Source: Leptobacterium flavescens
Lineage (GTDB): Bacteria > Bacteroidota > Bacteroidia > Flavobacteriales > Flavobacteriaceae
NCBI RefSeq assembly: GCF_010671605.1
Contig: NZ_JAABOO010000001.1
Coordinates: forward strand, 930,001-994,000
Length of the DNA: 64,000 nt
Direction of reading: 5' to 3'
Positions 1 through 9,100 of this stretch are shown in pieces. The stretch's first letter is position 1. Each line of letters begins with the position of its first letter. Both the position numbers and the translations under genes were made by a program. A model generated the notes under the pieces. The model saw nothing but the letters and a program-made list of their open reading frames with translations. It did not search any database and was not told where the DNA came from.

Positions 1-319
1 TAAAAGTTCGGGGCTTTACAGAAACTCTTCCTGGGATCTGGTAGATGCTGCAAAGGACAAGGACTTTAAATACGATAAATTAAAGGAAAAGGAGCTTCCC
101 TCAGAACTGCAGGGGAAATCCACTGCTCAGATCAAAGCATATGTTCAGCAAAAAGCAGGTAAAAGGGCCAGTATTCAGCAACAAATACAGGAGCTGAACA
201 AAAAGCGTAATCAGTATATAGCTAAAGAAAAGAAAAACAAAGATTCCAACAGCCTGGAAAGCGCCATGATAAAGGCGATCAAAAAGCAAGCGGAAAAGAA
301 AAATTACAGATGGGAATAA
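1..319 (+). CDS. C-terminal fragment of a probable VWA-domain protein
   Basis: The frame is open from the left edge (codon phase starting at base 2) to a TAA at 317-319, giving about 105 C-terminal residues. The visible part is hydrophilic and rich in Lys, Gln and Glu, probably helical. It contains a YRNSSWDLVDA-like stretch followed by ELP...KAYVQQKA...QELNKKR, which I recognise from the C-termini of Bacteroidota proteins carrying a von Willebrand factor A domain. That domain itself would lie outside the window, so the family call rests on the tail alone. The gene converges on the minus-strand porP-like gene, and a hairpin terminator separates them. Confidence 0.5.
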   Translation, partial: KSSGLYRNSSWDLVDAAKDKDFKYDKLKEKELPSELQGKSTAQIKAYVQQKAGKRASIQQQIQELNKKRNQYIAKEKKNKDSNSLESAMIKAIKKQAEKKNYRWE

Positions 320-320
320 A

Positions 321-347
321 AAAAGAGGTCTTCGGACCTCTTTTCTT
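321..347. terminator. Bidirectional rho-independent terminator
   Basis: A perfect 10-bp stem AAAAGAGGTC/GACCTCTTTT closes on a TTCG tetraloop, with A and T tracts on both sides. It lies between two convergent genes (stops at 319 and 348) and can serve both strands. Confidence 0.9.
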
Positions 348-1343
348 TTAATAATTTACTGCCGGACAATTACAATCATACGGTTTACTACCGGCCCCGA
401 GGAAATTAAGCCCCAAGGTGATCTGATGGAATCCTCCGTTATCTATTCTGATATCTCCTGTCTGATAGGAGTATGTATAGGCAAATACAAAGTTTTTATA
501 ATTCACTCCGAGAATAGGAGTGATAAGCTGTAGTTTCTGATCGTCCAGTGTACCATTCACATTGAACTGCGCTCCGTCAAAACTTCTTCTGTATGAGAGT
601 CCGCCCCATACTTTTCCGAATTCAACATCTTTATACACTTTGGCATTGATATCAACGGTCTTTTCATTGGTAAACTCGGTAGCCTGAAAGAGGAAAGAAG
701 GTTCGAACTGCCACTCTCCCTTTCCGAAAACATAACCGGCAGAGACCAGATATCTCCTGAGATTGTCAAATTCCTGAGCCGTATACAAATCTCTTCCTGT
801 TCCCAGAGCGTTTTGTACCGTTAAATGAGCATAGAATTCCAGGAAATTATAGGATATTCCGAAATCGACATTAAAATAACTCACACTATTTTTTGTTCCG
901 GTGATGATAGGATCCGGAAAAAAAGAAGTAAAACCCGTTTCATCCAGATTACTCTGAAGAACACCAACACTCAGTCCGAAAGACAATTGATTGATATCGA
1001 CAACATTTCTGGAGAACAACAAATGGTGGGCATAGGTTAATTTTAATCCTGTTTGCGAATGAAAACCGTTCTCATCATTAAAGATAATAGCTCCGACCCC
1101 ACTTCTGTCTCCCACGCGGAGGTGCCCATTTAAGGTTTGAAGGTTGGGAGCCCCGTTAACGTCGAACCATTGCTGTCTGGCTGTTAACCTTACTTTACCT
1201 CCCTGGCCTACTCCGGCCATGGCAGGGTGGATCAGGTAATAATTATCGGAGAGATAATCAAAATACACCGGAAGTCCTTCCTGAGCAGATATTCTGAATA
1301 GCCAAAAGAATGACAAAAGAATAAATAGGATATTTTTCTTCAT
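348..1343 (-). CDS. PorP/SprF family type IX secretion membrane protein
   Basis: 331 residues. A signal peptide (MKKNILFILLSFFWLFRISAQ) is followed by the family opening QEGLPVYFDYLSDNYYLIHPAMAG and a beta-barrel pattern of alternating hydrophobic strands to the C-terminus. Members of this family are outer-membrane proteins that partner with T9SS cargo carrying a type B C-terminal domain; SprF is needed for secretion of the gliding adhesin SprB. The start lies only 2 bases after the stop of the upstream 1393-residue adhesin-like gene, so the two are almost certainly co-transcribed and this protein is the likely export or anchoring partner. That pairing is inferred from context and family precedent. 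Confidence 0.9.
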   Translation of the reverse strand: MKKNILFILLSFFWLFRISAQEGLPVYFDYLSDNYYLIHPAMAGVGQGGKVRLTARQQWFDVNGAPNLQTLNGHLRVGDRSGVGAIIFNDENGFHSQTGLKLTYAHHLLFSRNVVDINQLSFGLSVGVLQSNLDETGFTSFFPDPIITGTKNSVSYFNVDFGISYNFLEFYAHLTVQNALGTGRDLYTAQEFDNLRRYLVSAGYVFGKGEWQFEPSFLFQATEFTNEKTVDINAKVYKDVEFGKVWGGLSYRRSFDGAQFNVNGTLDDQKLQLITPILGVNYKNFVFAYTYSYQTGDIRIDNGGFHQITLGLNFLGAGSKPYDCNCPAVNY

Positions 1344-1345
1344 GC

Positions 1346-4300
1346 TTATCGTTTTAGGGCAAAGTGTCCTCGCAGCTGTTTCGACACATCATCTTCCGTA
1401 TAATTTATTAAGAACCAGTAATCACTTGACGGTAAGGGCTGTCCGTTAAACATTCCGTTCCATCCGTTTCCAGCCGGTTCTATCTGCTTGAGTAACTTTC
1501 CATATCTGTCAAATATAAAAATATTTGGGTTACCCAACCTTGTGGCTCCTACAATATTCCAGGTATCGTTAAAACCATCGCCGTTAGGTGTAAAAAACCT
1601 GGGGTAATCAATTATAAAAACATCCACCTCAACACTTCCACATCCATTAATATCCCGGATAGTAATCGTATGCGGTCCAGGAGAAACTCTCTCAAAGAAA
1701 GGGTCATCCTGAAAAGAACCGCCATCCAGGCTAAACTGATAATCCCCTTCACCAGTAACGTTCACTTCTATACGATTATTTTGTACAAAGGCATTTGTTA
1801 CCACTTCGGCACTAAAAGTTATAGGGGGTGAAGACCGCCGTACCACCACTTCATCGGTATTACGACAACCGGTACTGTTATTCACCACACTTACCGTATA
1901 AGTTCCTGCTGTATTGGCCACCAGGTCAGGATTGTTTTCACCGGCAAGAAGTGTTCCGTCCAGTCGCCATTCAAAACTAAAACCGGAAGCGGGAATACCG
2001 GAATTAAGGGTAGGTCTGCTGGTGATCGTTCCGTTGGCATCTACGCAAAGAGCCACGGTATCTCCCAGTTCGGGTTCCGGTAACAAATTCACTACCAGTT
2101 CTGCAGTGGTAGTATTAAAACAACCGATCGGAATATTAGTAACCCTTGCATAGATGGTCTGCGGATTGGAAATATTGGTATAAGCACCGTTTATCTCGTT
2201 GCTACCGGCTTCCGCATCGCTTTCCGTCAGGTGATAACTCACCCGGTATTGAGAAGGATCCTGATTTCCCCTGATCTCATTGTCGAGTGCAGTAAGATCA
2301 AATTGGGCGATGCCGTCATTTTCTCCCAGCTCATCACAAGTCTGTAAAGGTTGCGGCCTGTTAGCTACTGCTCCCTGCTGAACAATAAGTTCAAGTGTTG
2401 TGTTATCTGTCCGGAAACAAGAAGTGGTTGTATTCTGAACACGTACAAAAACAATTTGCGGATTACTGATATTGGTATAGGTGTCCGGAAGCGGATTGAT
2501 CCCCATATCGGCATCATTTTGTGTTAAATAATAGCTCACCTCTACCCCATTCTGATTTCCTGTAATTTCGGCATTTTTAGTAGTGAGATCAAAGGCTGCG
2601 AAGCCATCAACTATATCGTCATCACAGATCTCAAGGGGTAGCGGCTGATTTACTGTAGGATTTATATTGACACTTAGCCTGAAGGCCGTAGTGACAAAAC
2701 AACCGGTGATGTTATTCTCCAGGCGAGCTACTACAGTTTGGGGATTAGATATATTGGTATAATTAGTGGTCAGGGGGTTGGTATCGGCAATAGCATCCGC
2801 ATCATTACTATGATACGAAACAGTAAAATCAGCCGGGTTGGCACTCCCAAATACTTCGGCGTCCTTTGTACTAAGATCGAAAGTAAAGGTGTCATCGTCA
2901 TCACAAACTACAAAATCGCTCAGCGGGTTCTGAGGTGGTAGTTCATTAACGTTTAAGGTGAGAGAGCTTATTCCGAAACAGGCGTTTGCATTTTCGACAC
3001 GCGCAAATACCGTCTGCGGATTCGAGCTATTCGAATAAAGATCGGGTAATCTGTTCTGTTCCAGCTGCGCATCCTGCAAAGTAGCATAATAGGCCACATC
3101 GAGACCCGGAGGAGCCGATGTCAGTACCTGGGCATCTGCCAGGGTAAGGTCGAAGGCCACAGAACCATCTCTGTCGTCATCACAAAGTGTCAGGGAAGCA
3201 TTGGAAACATTGGTAGCCGTCACATCCAAGATAACCTCTACTATCCGCGAACAGGAAGTGGTATTATTAACAACAGAGACAAAAAGTGTCTGTGGGTTTG
3301 CCGTATTGGTAAAAGGAGCGGGAGCTTGCGGATTATTTCCGCTTTGAGCATCGGCCAGACTAAGAAAATAAGTAAAGGTAAAATCGGCCGTGTTGCCCCC
3401 GCTTATGATATCTATATTGGCTTCATCAAGGTTATAGATCGTAAAACCATCGGGGTTGCCATCTACATCACATTGCAACAAATTTACATTGGTTACATCC
3501 GGAAGCGGGTTAACTACCAGGTCAAAATCTGCCACACTCACACAGTCGGAGGCAGTATTTCTCAAACGGACAAAAATGGTTTCGCGATTAGCAGTTGTAT
3601 TTGTATATATGGCAGGAAGAGGAGAATTTCCGCTTTCCGCATCCGCTCTGCTGCTGTGATAGCTATCGATAACCACATTTGCCTGTCCGTTTATCAGATC
3701 GGTATCCCTTAGGCTTAGATCGAATTCAACAAAACCGTTCGTATCATCCCCATCCAGATCATTATCGCATTCTTCAATATCATCAACCTGATTTATTACC
3801 GGTGGAATATTCACTATTATATTAAAAGAGGCCGTGGCAAAGCAATTGGGATTTGCATTGTCCTGAAGGCGGACAAATATCTGCTGTACCGGAGCGGTAT
3901 TATCATAGCCATTATCCGGGAGAGGAGCATTGGCGGTATCTGCATCGGCCTGGGTCAGGTGATAAGTTACCGTTACCCGGGAAGGGTCATTGGTCCCGAT
4001 AACATCTGAAGTCCTGTCTGACAGATCAAAGCTTGCCACCCCGTCCGGATCGCATTGCTCCAGGTCATCCAGAGCCTGAATGCTAAGCGGTACAGCCGTT
4101 ACCGTAAAATTGGCAGTAACAAAACAGCTTTGCGTATTATCTGCTACACGGATAAATATCTGTTGGGGGTTCTGAGTATTGGAAAAAGCTGCCGGATCTA
4201 TTCCTCCCGAATTGGAATCGGCATCGGCCTGGGTCAGGTGATAACTCACCACAAATTGATTGAGATCCTGACTGCCCAGGACCACAGGGGTATTTACACT

Positions 4301-5527
4301 CAGGTCGAAGATAGCATTGTCATTATTCCCCTCATCGCAGGCTTCCAGATCCTGAGGAGAGTTTTCTATTTGCGGAGGCGTTATGAATTCGATCACTACC
4401 TCATCCTCAAAGGAACAGGTCCCTATCAGTTCTCCCTCCACTTTATAGGTTCCGGAAGTTGTTACATTAATAACGGGGTCTGTCTCGTTTACGGCAGGGT
4501 TGGTATCGTCGGGAAGAGGTTCAAAAACATTGGTTGTTTCATTTAAAATAAACCAGCTATAGGTGGCTCCGGTTATGGTGGCATCTAAAGTAATTGCCTC
4601 TCCGTCACATCCCGGATTTCCAGAAGCTACGGTACGGTCGTCTCCAAGGCTTCCTCCAAGGTTAAAACTTCCTGCTTCCAGGAAAACTGCCGAATCCAGG
4701 GCCCCGTCGGACTGGTCTGCAACTACCAATTTAATGGTATATGTCTCTCCCGGAACCACTGTTCCGCTGGCGGTAAGAGCTACGGTCTGACCGTTAAAAG
4801 CTATAGCAGAGCTGGCAGCTGTGGGCCCGAAGTTATATCTTTCAAAAAACTGCGGATTCTGAGCAGGGCATCCGGTACTCCCCGGAGCTGTGGGAACCAC
4901 TCTTCTCCTGATGGTCATGGTAGTAATGGGAATAGTGGTATTGGGAACCACTGCCAGATTCTGGGAATTCCCGCTGGAATCGGTCAGAATAAAGGCAAAA
5001 GCATCCGAAAACTGACACTCAAAGTTCTGGTTGTACTCTTCGGAAGCAAAAATAAAATTAAAGCTGATCTGATTTGCCTGAGAGACGAAATCGAAGGACA
5101 GGCTGGAAGCATTAAATGTATTTCCCAGTGGCAGGCCTACAATATTTTCCAGGTCGTTGTCTCCTCTCCACAAAGGTGCTCCTCCCGTATCTGTGGGAGC
5201 GCTTCCCTCCGATTGAGGGTTTAAATTCGGATCGACCGGATTTCGTGCTCCGGCAAGGCTTGCTCTTCCGGAACTCAGGACTACTCCCCTTTCAAAGGGG
5301 AAATTAGAGGTTCCACGCTCAAAAAAGCCTATTCCGTTAATATCGACACCTTGTGCCGGAATTATCCCCGTAGATGCCGTCCAGTTGGATGTGGTGGCAC
5401 AAGGGCTGTTTATCAGTACTTCTTCTACGAGTTGCTGGGCGGAAAATGAAGTATCATCTACTGTAATTTGTGCATACGTATACGCGCCAAATAACAGATA
5501 ACAAATCAGAAAATATAATTTCTTCAT
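1346..5527 (-). CDS. Secreted choice-of-anchor L protein, eight internal modules, T9SS type B C-terminal domain
   Basis: 1393 residues. A signal peptide ends near residue 20 (TYAQ). A choice-of-anchor L domain covers about residues 20-290, with the landmarks FFERGTSNFPFERG and FASEEYNQNFECQFSDAF. From about 385 to 1150 there are eight successive modules of about 90-100 residues with the pattern CDxDxDG..FDL...VSYHLTxxDA...YTNxxNPQ.IFVRV...C. An Ig/PKD-like stretch follows, and the protein ends with the gliding-associated sorting domain starting at YPRFFTPNGDGFNDTW and finishing HFALKR. It should be exported by the T9SS and act at the surface or outside the cell, probably in adhesion; no enzymatic domain is visible. 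The PorP/SprF-like gene follows directly. The gene at 5717-8083 is a shorter paralogue. Confidence 0.9.
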   Translation of the reverse strand: MKKLYFLICYLLFGAYTYAQITVDDTSFSAQQLVEEVLINSPCATTSNWTASTGIIPAQGVDINGIGFFERGTSNFPFERGVVLSSGRASLAGARNPVDPNLNPQSEGSAPTDTGGAPLWRGDNDLENIVGLPLGNTFNASSLSFDFVSQANQISFNFIFASEEYNQNFECQFSDAFAFILTDSSGNSQNLAVVPNTTIPITTMTIRRRVVPTAPGSTGCPAQNPQFFERYNFGPTAASSAIAFNGQTVALTASGTVVPGETYTIKLVVADQSDGALDSAVFLEAGSFNLGGSLGDDRTVASGNPGCDGEAITLDATITGATYSWFILNETTNVFEPLPDDTNPAVNETDPVINVTTSGTYKVEGELIGTCSFEDEVVIEFITPPQIENSPQDLEACDEGNNDNAIFDLSVNTPVVLGSQDLNQFVVSYHLTQADADSNSGGIDPAAFSNTQNPQQIFIRVADNTQSCFVTANFTVTAVPLSIQALDDLEQCDPDGVASFDLSDRTSDVIGTNDPSRVTVTYHLTQADADTANAPLPDNGYDNTAPVQQIFVRLQDNANPNCFATASFNIIVNIPPVINQVDDIEECDNDLDGDDTNGFVEFDLSLRDTDLINGQANVVIDSYHSSRADAESGNSPLPAIYTNTTANRETIFVRLRNTASDCVSVADFDLVVNPLPDVTNVNLLQCDVDGNPDGFTIYNLDEANIDIISGGNTADFTFTYFLSLADAQSGNNPQAPAPFTNTANPQTLFVSVVNNTTSCSRIVEVILDVTATNVSNASLTLCDDDRDGSVAFDLTLADAQVLTSAPPGLDVAYYATLQDAQLEQNRLPDLYSNSSNPQTVFARVENANACFGISSLTLNVNELPPQNPLSDFVVCDDDDTFTFDLSTKDAEVFGSANPADFTVSYHSNDADAIADTNPLTTNYTNISNPQTVVARLENNITGCFVTTAFRLSVNINPTVNQPLPLEICDDDIVDGFAAFDLTTKNAEITGNQNGVEVSYYLTQNDADMGINPLPDTYTNISNPQIVFVRVQNTTTSCFRTDNTTLELIVQQGAVANRPQPLQTCDELGENDGIAQFDLTALDNEIRGNQDPSQYRVSYHLTESDAEAGSNEINGAYTNISNPQTIYARVTNIPIGCFNTTTAELVVNLLPEPELGDTVALCVDANGTITSRPTLNSGIPASGFSFEWRLDGTLLAGENNPDLVANTAGTYTVSVVNNSTGCRNTDEVVVRRSSPPITFSAEVVTNAFVQNNRIEVNVTGEGDYQFSLDGGSFQDDPFFERVSPGPHTITIRDINGCGSVEVDVFIIDYPRFFTPNGDGFNDTWNIVGATRLGNPNIFIFDRYGKLLKQIEPAGNGWNGMFNGQPLPSSDYWFLINYTEDDVSKQLRGHFALKR
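2080..4375 (-). repeat. Eight tandem protein modules inside the adhesin-like gene
   Basis: Each unit of about 280-300 bases encodes an acidic CD-rich motif, FDL, a V-S-Y-H-L-T-like strand, YTN..NPQ and a closing cysteine. The units are diverged at DNA level rather than identical, so this is an old expansion. Boundaries are approximate and were read from the protein. Confidence 0.8.
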
Positions 5528-5716
5528 TATTACAGTTAAGGAGTTAGTTTAGTTTAGTCTCTAATACAATCCTTAAGGAGTGGATTTACCCTACCCTCAA
5601 AATATTGGATTTTTCCAACAACAAGGCAAATAAACCGTAATTTCCAGTTATTTTATGATAAATAATTAGAGATAACCAAGTTTTTTAAGAAGAGTATTAA
5701 AAAGTAAGCAGTGACA

Positions 5717-8083
5717 TTAACGCTTTAAGGCAAAGTGGCCTTTTAGCTGCTGGATGGCGTTATCCTCCATAAAACTGGCCCTGAACCAGTAATCACCGGC
5801 AGGAACCTGATTTCCGTTAAATGTCCCGTCCCATCCTGCAGTATTCTGATCCATCACTTTCAACAGTTTTCCGAATCTGTCGAATATCCTGATCTCCAGT
5901 TGAGCTAACGATGCAAAAGCTGAAGTATCCCACAAATCATTGATCCCATCTCCGTTTGGCGTAAAGAATCTCGGGTAATCCATTATAATAACCTCTTCGG
6001 AGAGACTTCCGCAGAAAAACTCATCAAAAACGGTAATGGTGTGCCTTCCGGGGGGTATATTCGTAAATACACCGGAAGATTGAGGCTCACTCCCGTCGAT
6101 TGAAAACAAGTAATTTCCGTTACCGATTACGGTAGCCTTTACTTCATTATTCCCGGAAAAAGGTCTGGAAATCACTTCGGTGCTTAGAGAAACCGGCGGA
6201 GAAGATGCTCTTACCCTGGTTGTCCTTACCATTTCACAACCCGAAGTATTGCTGATAACCTTTACCGTATAAAAACCTTCCTTATCGTAGGTATAGAAAG
6301 AATTATTAGCTCCGGCTATAATCCTGCTATCCAGGGCTTCCGTTCCTTCATACCATACAAAGGAAAAGTCGGTTTCATTCAGGCCTGTATCTATATCGTT
6401 TAACGGAAGGATTGCTGCTCCGTTCCCATCGAGACAGAGATTGTACTCTTCTGCCATGGTCAGGGCAGGGAATTGTAACACTTCTAATTCGAGCGGGAAA
6501 ATGACCGAACAGCTATTGGCAAAAGCTTCCGCTCTTATATAAATGGTCTGCCTGAAGGTCTGTGTACTGGAAAAAGCATCCGGATTGCTGATACGCCTGG
6601 CCGGATCTCCCTGTGCAGCTTCTCCCCTGTCCAGATAATAGTACAGGTTAACACCGCTCAATCCGTTCAGGATATCGGTTTCCCTCTCCCTGAGGTCAAA
6701 GACCGCCAGGCCGTCTCCATCCTCATCGCAGAGGCTTAAGGGAGCAGGATTGATATTAATGGTCGGGAATTGATTAACCGACAGGTCTAACTGAGTATAT
6801 GATTTACATCCGTATTGGGAAACAGCTTCCACAATGATCTGTTGCGGACTGGCTGTATTCCTGTAGCTTTCGGAATTGACAATCGGGTTTCCGGCATTGA
6901 CATCTGCCTGAGTTTCGTAATAATTAAAGCTCAGACCGGTATTGGTTCCGCTTATCTGTGCGTTCCTGACAGTCAGATCGAACAGGGTTGAAGCACCGCC
7001 GTCCGTACTACAGATCTCAATGGCATCGGGAGCGTTAAGAGTTACAGCATCTACAAATTCCACTAAAATATCATCAGATCCGACGCATCCTCCGTTAATA
7101 TCAAAATCAACCGTGTAAACTCCGGTATCGGTAACTCTTAAACTGGAACCGGTTTCACCGGCTATCACTACTCCGTCCTTCTTCCAGCTGTAGGTAGCCG
7201 TACCAAAAACACTGGCCTGAAGATCTACATAATCTCCGTTACAAACAGGATTTCCGTTTGCTATGGAATAATCATCTCCAAGGCTTGCACCTACTATAAA
7301 ACTACCTCCCTCTATAAAAACCGCAGAATCTAGGTTCCCATCCTGAAAATCGGCAATTACCAGCTTTATGGTATAATTTTCTCCGGGGATCACATCTGCA
7401 GAAGCCGTCATCGGAACGGTCTGACCGTTCATACTGATAGAAGAGGTTATGGGGTCGTTATATTTATCAAAGAATTGTTCGTTTTTAGCTTCACAGCCGC
7501 CATTACCATTTATTCTGGGGTGTATTTCTGTTACTTTAACGGGAATATCAGTTCCCGGTATAACAGCAAGATTTCGTGAAACTCCCCTGGAATCGGTTAA
7601 GATAAAGGCAAATACATCGGAAAACTGACAAGGGTAATTCAGATAATATTCTTCGGAAGCAAAGAGGAAGTTAAAACTCATGCTCGTTGAAAAGGGAACA
7701 AAATCGAATTCCAGATAGGTAGCATTCTGCGTAGAAGCCGTTTGTGTTATATTTTCGAGGTCGGAATCGCCATACCAGGCTTCTCCCACTCCATCTCCTG
7801 AAAAATTGTCTTCATTCGGCCCTTTAACCTTAACAGCCTTTCCCGTACTAAGCACAATACCGTTTTCGAAAGGGAAATCGCTCGCATTCCTTTCAAAATA
7901 TCCAATTCCATTAATTCCAACAGAGGTACCCGTTGCGCTCTTGAAGTTAGAAACTGTTGCGCACTGGCTATTAATCAACACGTCCTCAACCAGCTGTTGC
8001 GTTGAGTGAGAACCGTCGTTCACAGTAATTTGACAATACAGGTTAACCGTGAAAAAAACGAGTATATAGCACAGTTTTTTCAT
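5717..8083 (-). CDS. Secreted choice-of-anchor L protein, two internal modules, T9SS type B C-terminal domain
   Basis: 788 residues, paralogous to the next gene downstream. The N-terminus has a signal peptide (MKKLCYILVFFTVNLYCQ) and the choice-of-anchor L domain (FFxN-like FERNASDFPFENG; FASEEYYLNYPCQFSDVF near residue 141). Only two of the CDxDGDG-FDL-type modules follow (DNA about 6460-7050), then an Ig-like region and a C-terminal domain beginning YPRFFTPNGDGINDLW near residue 703 and ending HFALKR, as in the paralogue. It is probably a T9SS-exported surface protein served by the same PorP/SprF homologue. The 189-base gap to the paralogue means that one may have its own promoter. The -7 box TATATTTG (8107-8114) lies just upstream of this gene. 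Confidence 0.88.
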   Translation of the reverse strand: MKKLCYILVFFTVNLYCQITVNDGSHSTQQLVEDVLINSQCATVSNFKSATGTSVGINGIGYFERNASDFPFENGIVLSTGKAVKVKGPNEDNFSGDGVGEAWYGDSDLENITQTASTQNATYLEFDFVPFSTSMSFNFLFASEEYYLNYPCQFSDVFAFILTDSRGVSRNLAVIPGTDIPVKVTEIHPRINGNGGCEAKNEQFFDKYNDPITSSISMNGQTVPMTASADVIPGENYTIKLVIADFQDGNLDSAVFIEGGSFIVGASLGDDYSIANGNPVCNGDYVDLQASVFGTATYSWKKDGVVIAGETGSSLRVTDTGVYTVDFDINGGCVGSDDILVEFVDAVTLNAPDAIEICSTDGGASTLFDLTVRNAQISGTNTGLSFNYYETQADVNAGNPIVNSESYRNTASPQQIIVEAVSQYGCKSYTQLDLSVNQFPTININPAPLSLCDEDGDGLAVFDLRERETDILNGLSGVNLYYYLDRGEAAQGDPARRISNPDAFSSTQTFRQTIYIRAEAFANSCSVIFPLELEVLQFPALTMAEEYNLCLDGNGAAILPLNDIDTGLNETDFSFVWYEGTEALDSRIIAGANNSFYTYDKEGFYTVKVISNTSGCEMVRTTRVRASSPPVSLSTEVISRPFSGNNEVKATVIGNGNYLFSIDGSEPQSSGVFTNIPPGRHTITVFDEFFCGSLSEEVIIMDYPRFFTPNGDGINDLWDTSAFASLAQLEIRIFDRFGKLLKVMDQNTAGWDGTFNGNQVPAGDYWFRASFMEDNAIQQLKGHFALKR

Positions 8084-8106
8084 GTTAAAATTTGGGGTCT
8101 GAACAT

Positions 8107-8114
8107 CAAATATA
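8107..8114 (-). promoter_or_regulatory. Candidate Bacteroidota -7 box for the choice-of-anchor L genes
   Basis: Minus-strand TATATTTG is an exact match to TAnnTTTG and lies 24 bases upstream of the ATG at 8083. No convincing TTG -33 box was found at 19-21 bases, so confidence is moderate. Confidence 0.45.
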
Positions 8115-8138
8115 TTAAAATGTATCTATATCTTTTCG

Positions 8139-8146
8139 TAATTTTG
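8139..8146 (+). promoter_or_regulatory. Candidate Bacteroidota -7 box for the NifU-like gene
   Basis: TAATTTTG is an exact match to TAnnTTTG and lies 18 bases upstream of the ATG at 8165, which would give a very short leader. It faces away from the minus-strand box at 8107-8114, so the 81-base gap appears to hold divergent promoters. Confidence 0.45.
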
Positions 8147-8164
8147 TAAAAATTTTTATGACGA

Positions 8165-9079
8165 ATGAGTAAAATTGAGATAAAAATACAGCCAACAAAT
8201 CACCCGACTATCCTTAAATTCGAGGCAAATTCTTTCCTTACGGAGCATAAAAGTTACGAGTTTAAAAATATAGATGAGGCTAAGAATTCGCCTCTGGCAC
8301 AGCAGTTATTCTACCTTCCATTTGTAAAAACTGTCTTTATTTCGGGCAATTTCATCGGAATAGAGCGATATAATATCGTAGAATGGGAAGATGTGCAAAA
8401 TGAGGTGGCAGAACAGATAGAGAGTTATCTGAACAACGGGCAAAAGGCTGTAATTGAAGAAAATGCAGAAGAAAACAAAAAAATACCGGTAACCGTTTAT
8501 GCCGAAAGTACTCCCAATCCGGGGGTTATGAAGTTTGTAGCCAATAAAAAACTGGTTCCGGCGCCCTATGAATTTAAAAATATAGATGAAGCCCGCCATG
8601 CACCTATTGCCCAGGCTTTATTCGGTTTTCCCTTTGTAAAGGAGGTCTTTTTAGATGAGAACTATATTTCGGTAAGCAAATATGATGTGGCCGACTGGAC
8701 TGAGATCACTATGGAACTGAGGCAGTTTATCAGAGATCATATTGCAGACGGAAAGGAGATCATTTCCGAAGGAGCGGAAGCCAGGAAAGATATTATCGAT
8801 CAGAAAAGTGAGGCTACGGCTTATGCCGAAAACCTTGACGATACTTCCAAACAGATCATAGATATCCTTGATGAATACGTAAAACCGGCTGTTGCCAGTG
8901 ACGGAGGGAATATCATGTTCGATTCGTATGACGAAAACAGCAAAACGGTTAAAGTGATCCTTCAGGGAGCGTGTAGCGGCTGTCCTTCTTCTACTTTTAC
9001 CCTGAAAAACGGGATAGAGAGCATGTTGAAAAACATGTTGAACGAAAAAGTAAATGAAGTAATTGCCATAAACGGCTAA
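8165..9079 (+). CDS. NifU/Nfu family iron-sulfur cluster carrier with duplicated N-domain
   Basis: 304 residues in three parts. An Nfu N-terminal domain is present twice: residues 5-90 (PTNHPTILKF...YEFKNIDEA...LFYLPFVKTVF) and 110-192 (ESTPNPGVMKF...YEFKNIDEARHAPIAQALFGFPFVKEVF). The NifU C-terminal domain at about 227-304 carries the cluster-binding CSGC (Cys270, Cys273). The C-terminal domain binds a 4Fe-4S cluster between two subunits and passes it to apo-proteins in the cytoplasm. The second copy keeps the usual STPNP motif and the first has PTNHP instead. The gene is monocistronic and converges on the minus-strand hypothetical gene. Confidence 0.9.
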   Translation: MSKIEIKIQPTNHPTILKFEANSFLTEHKSYEFKNIDEAKNSPLAQQLFYLPFVKTVFISGNFIGIERYNIVEWEDVQNEVAEQIESYLNNGQKAVIEENAEENKKIPVTVYAESTPNPGVMKFVANKKLVPAPYEFKNIDEARHAPIAQALFGFPFVKEVFLDENYISVSKYDVADWTEITMELRQFIRDHIADGKEIISEGAEARKDIIDQKSEATAYAENLDDTSKQIIDILDEYVKPAVASDGGNIMFDSYDENSKTVKVILQGACSGCPSSTFTLKNGIESMLKNMLNEKVNEVIAING

Positions 9080-9100
9080 AACGCATCAAAAACATCTTAT

